Shown: positions 4,890 to 7,404 of the stretch, piece after piece
Layout: every line of letters starts with the position of its first letter
Numbering within the stretch: position 1 is the first letter of the stretch
From: Candidatus Nanopelagicales bacterium
GTDB lineage: Bacteria; Actinomycetota; Actinomycetes; S36-B12; GCA-2699445
Length of the DNA stretch: 7,404 nucleotides
Direction: 5' to 3'
Assembly (NCBI GenBank): GCA_029939085.1
Contig: JAOZTQ010000066.1
Span: 1-7,404, forward strand
Notes under the pieces: generated by a model
Database searches by the model: none
Seen by the model: the letters and a program-made list of their open reading frames with translations, nothing else
What the model was told of the DNA's origin: nothing
Position numbers and translations under genes: made by a program

Positions 4890-6560
4890 ATGCTAAGCCC
4901 GACACCGGAACAGAACACGTCGGATAGCGCAATCTTCATGGTGCTCCGGCAAATGCGTTTACCTCTGATCGTTTTGATCATGACCTTTACGGTCGCCGTC
5001 GTCGGGATGATGGCGATGCCAGGTAAAGACGACAAAGGCAATCCCTGGACGATGGACGTCTTTGAGGCGTTCTATTTCATGAGTTACACCGCCTCAACAC
5101 TTGGTTACGGGGAGATCCCCTACGCATTCTCGACTTCGCAACGCCTATGGGTGATCCTTTCGATATTTGTCACCGTTATCGCATGGACCTACGCGATCGG
5201 AAAGCTGGTATCGCTACTTCGGGATGATGCTTTTCGCACTGCTGTCAGAACACAGCGCTTCGCGAGGGCCGTCGCACGACTGCAGGAACCTTTTGTCTTA
5301 GTCGTTGGTTTTGGCGATAGTGGCCGGAAGTTGGGGCGACTTTTGGACGCTAACGGCAAACAGTTCGTCGTTCTCGATAAGGAGGCCCAGCGGATTACGG
5401 AGCTTCCGCTAGAGGCGCTGACCAGCTACGTTCCAGCTCAGGTCGCAGATGGTGTAGACCCCCGGGAACTCATTCGGGCAGGACTCGGCACGAAAAACTG
5501 CTCTGCAATCGCAGCGTTGACCGACGATGAGGAAGCCAACCTTGCCGTCGTTATGGCGGCCTCGTTGTTAGCTCCCGACGTCCCGGTCGTAGCTAGAGCG
5601 ACTGAGCCGATCATGATGCGGCGTATGGCCGCATTTGGTGACCCCATGATCGTTGATCCATTCGATCTCTTCGGCGATGAGTTAGTCGTTGAGCTACAAA
5701 AACCGCAAACATTGCGGCTGTTGCGCTGGCTGGTCTCCGAGCCGGGCAGCGAATGCCCCGAAGCAAGGCCCACTTTGCAACCTGGGAAGTGGATCATCGC
5801 CGGTGATGGCCACTTCGCGCACCGCTTAGCCGATGACCTGACAAAAATCGGAAACGTGGTCAGCATTATTGATCCCAACGTAAGTGGCCAGGGTTTCGGC
5901 GCCGCTATGCGCCGACTAATGCCAACTGCGAACGGTTTTGCTGCCGCCACTGACAACGATACGACGAACCTTTCGCTACTGATGGCCGCGAGACGAATTG
6001 ATCCCGAGATTTATCTGGTAGCGCGACAAAACCAACCAGTGAATCAGCCACTCTTTGACGCGCTTAATCCGGACTCAGTCCTGGTTCCGACCTGGCTCAT
6101 TGCTCGAGAGGCGATGGCGCGCATCGGCACGCCTTTGCTGTGGCGATTTATCGAAGAAATCAAGAAAGAAGATAACGGCTGGTCTGCAGAACTCCTTCAG
6201 CAACTCAGTGAAGTAGACCATGAACGTCGACCCCGCCTGTGGGGTCAGTCAATCGATCCCGAGAGTTTCCCCCCGTTGCGCGGTTGGCTCGAACAAGGAG
6301 ATGCTCGGCTGGGAGAGCTACTACGCGATCCTGACCGAAGGGATATCTCTACAGATGTCTTGGCATTGATGGTGCTGCGTGGCGACCAGGCCCACACATT
6401 GCCTGGTCACGACTTTGAAATCCAGACAGGCGACCAACTCCTATTGGCAGCAAATCGTGCAGCTTACGAAGCCCTGGAAGACATCTTCACGGTCCGCGGC
6501 GCATTCGAGTACGCCGTAAAGGGAAACCGAAGCAAGTGGTCGTGGAGCGCCATTTCATAA
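4890..6560 (+). CDS. Two-TM potassium channel protein with tandem RCK (TrkA-type) domains
   Basis: This 556-residue protein probably forms a K+-selective pore gated by cytosolic nucleotide-binding domains. TM1 spans about 24-43, the pore helix 57-70, and the selectivity filter is TLGYGE (70-75), with Leu where most channels have Val in TVGYG. TM2 spans about 85-110. The first RCK domain begins with GFGDSG (140-145), with Asp163 at the end of the second strand, as in NAD(H)-binding forms. A second Rossmann unit starts at AGDGHFA (304-310) with Asp328 in a similar place. A TrkA-C-like segment lies near 495-533 (GHDFEIQTGDQLLLA). The layout resembles bacterial channels such as GsuK. GGAG eight bases before ATG 4890 supports the start. 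It follows the small membrane protein by 13 bp and ends 4 bp from the convergent transporter gene. Channel family is firm; ligand and ion selectivity are inferred. Confidence 0.92.
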   Translation: MLSPTPEQNTSDSAIFMVLRQMRLPLIVLIMTFTVAVVGMMAMPGKDDKGNPWTMDVFEAFYFMSYTASTLGYGEIPYAFSTSQRLWVILSIFVTVIAWTYAIGKLVSLLRDDAFRTAVRTQRFARAVARLQEPFVLVVGFGDSGRKLGRLLDANGKQFVVLDKEAQRITELPLEALTSYVPAQVADGVDPRELIRAGLGTKNCSAIAALTDDEEANLAVVMAASLLAPDVPVVARATEPIMMRRMAAFGDPMIVDPFDLFGDELVVELQKPQTLRLLRWLVSEPGSECPEARPTLQPGKWIIAGDGHFAHRLADDLTKIGNVVSIIDPNVSGQGFGAAMRRLMPTANGFAAATDNDTTNLSLLMAARRIDPEIYLVARQNQPVNQPLFDALNPDSVLVPTWLIAREAMARIGTPLLWRFIEEIKKEDNGWSAELLQQLSEVDHERRPRLWGQSIDPESFPPLRGWLEQGDARLGELLRDPDRRDISTDVLALMVLRGDQAHTLPGHDFEIQTGDQLLLAANRAAYEALEDIFTVRGAFEYAVKGNRSKWSWSAIS

Positions 6561-6564
6561 ACGA

Positions 6565-7404
6565 CTAGTGATCAGAGTCGCCGATATTCTCTGATGAGTC
6601 AGTCGATGATGCAGCAGAGTCTTCCTCCCCAAAAGTTTCTTCATACGCGGCTACCGCGGTTGGCAATGTTGGGTACATATTGTCTTTGCCAATGACTTCG
6701 GCAACGCCGTGTTTCACCATCGGAATCAAAACATCTCGCTTAACTCTGGCTAGCCAAAGTTCAGTACCTTGCTCAACTAAGGCGTCATGCAGGTCTTCCA
6801 AAGTAGACAAAGCCGTTGAGTCCAACTCAACGTTTGCTTCCATATTGAGGATCACCACCTTGGTTCCCTCGGGGCTCACCGCTTGCACCTTCCCGTAAAA
6901 GTCGTAGGCATTCATGAAGAACAACGGCGCGTCATATCTGAAGACAACGAGACCGGGGATTGTCTTGGTGCTGTCCCAATCGTCGATGTCGTGCATACCC
7001 GCCATCTCGGGCACATAGCCGAGCACTCCCTCATGCGGGCGGGCGAGCCGGGCCATGAACTCGCCTATGGACAGCACAATCGCAATGATTACGCCCGGGA
7101 GGATGCCAAAGACCACGACGCACAGAGCACAGATGACCGCGATTGCGGTTTCGCGCTTACGGAACCTCGCAAGTTGTCCCCATTCCACAGGATCGATCAA
7201 GGTGTACGCCGCATAGAGGATGACTCCGGCTAGACCAGCATCGGGAATAGCCGCGATAACTCCGGGGATCAGTAAGGGTCCGAGAATCAGAACGGCAACG
7301 ACGATGAGCGAGTAGAGCTTGCTCGTAGCACCCGAGGCAGCGGCTAGAGCGGTACGAGATGAAGATGCCGACATCGGATAGCCGCCGACGACGCCGGTAA
7401 CTCC
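6565..7404 (-). CDS. SulP-family anion transporter with STAS domain, N-terminus outside window
   Basis: This is the C-terminal 279 residues of a SulP (SLC26-type) inner-membrane transporter, likely for sulfate, bicarbonate or another anion. The frame stays open through the right edge, so the ATG at 7374 is internal: GGYPMSASSSRTAL spans it and matches the conserved GGFPxSGxxSRTA region of SulP. Numbered from the edge, hydrophobic segments follow at about 32-55, 56-70 and 87-115, then a cytosolic STAS domain from about 150 to 260. This has the SulP-typical FRYDAPLFFMNAYDF (155-169) and VILNMEANVELDSTAL, with DST at 195-197. The last 20 residues are acidic and Ser-rich, ending DSDH. About 280 or more N-terminal residues, including most of the transport core, lie outside. 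It is convergent with the channel gene, with 4 bp between the stops. Family is firm; substrate cannot be told. Confidence 0.93.
   Translation of the reverse strand, partial: GVTGVVGGYPMSASSSRTALAAASGATSKLYSLIVVAVLILGPLLIPGVIAAIPDAGLAGVILYAAYTLIDPVEWGQLARFRKRETAIAVICALCVVVFGILPGVIIAIVLSIGEFMARLARPHEGVLGYVPEMAGMHDIDDWDSTKTIPGLVVFRYDAPLFFMNAYDFYGKVQAVSPEGTKVVILNMEANVELDSTALSTLEDLHDALVEQGTELWLARVKRDVLIPMVKHGVAEVIGKDNMYPTLPTAVAAYEETFGEEDSAASSTDSSENIGDSDH
6571..6595. terminator. Possible weak stem-loop at the convergent gene ends
   Basis: ATCAGAG (6571-6577) and CTCTGAT (6589-6595) are perfect 7-bp arms around an 11-base loop. They lie just after the channel stop and inside the last codons of the SulP gene. 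With only 4 bp between the two stops, a terminator for the channel mRNA would have to be here. The stem is AT-rich and no U-tract follows, so this is a weak candidate. Confidence 0.25.

Noticed and set aside
6883..7233. Rightward 116-codon frame rich in His/Asp/Arg
   Set aside because: Complement of the SulP membrane and STAS region; the His/Asp richness follows from the opposite-strand codons.
7372..7374. ATG 7374 as true start of the SulP gene
   Set aside because: The frame stays open to the window edge and the conserved GGYP-SRTA motif spans this ATG, so it is internal.

Overview
The window reads as a chromosomal segment of an actinomycetote (actinobacterium) with only moderate GC, roughly mid-50s percent by eye. 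The strongest clue is the uracil-DNA glycosylase. It carries the actinobacterial form of the active-site loop (GQDPYP rather than GQDPYH) and ends in DWRLP, as I remember mycobacterial Ung doing. I see no phage integration genes, insertion sequences, tRNAs, rRNAs or CRISPR arrays. Coding density is very high and the longest non-coding gap is about 100 bp.

Layout. Positions 1-3056 hold a leftward gene set. It is transcribed in the order YpdA-like flavoprotein (3056-2001), ung (1943-1254), then a cytochrome P450 (1257 to beyond position 1). The P450 has no complete reading frame in the window because its C-terminus is cut by the left edge. All the P450 signatures are readable, and a GTG start overlaps the ung stop as GTGA. 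Positions 3057-3157 form a divergent promoter region containing a 28-bp inverted repeat. To the right, 3158-6560 is a rightward set: a secreted coiled-coil protein ending in a phage-tail-lysozyme-like domain, a four-helix membrane protein, and a two-TM potassium-channel protein with two RCK/TrkA-type domains. At the right edge a convergent SulP-family anion transporter with a C-terminal STAS domain (6565 to beyond 7404) lacks its N-terminal part.

How the genes may work together. The small membrane protein and the potassium channel lie 13 bp apart and probably form one ion-transport unit. The upstream cell-wall hydrolase could belong to the same envelope/turgor programme, but that is inference. 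In the leftward set, the P450 resembles the CYP175 type (carotenoid hydroxylase) as I remember that family. The flavoprotein is a YpdA homologue without the N-terminal cysteine of the Firmicutes proteins, so it could be a reductase for an unknown carrier rather than a bacillithiol-disulfide reductase. ung between them looks like a housekeeping passenger.

The items most worth following are the coiled-coil/lysozyme fusion, the membrane-protein/channel pair, the Cys-less YpdA homologue near a P450, and the shared divergent operator.
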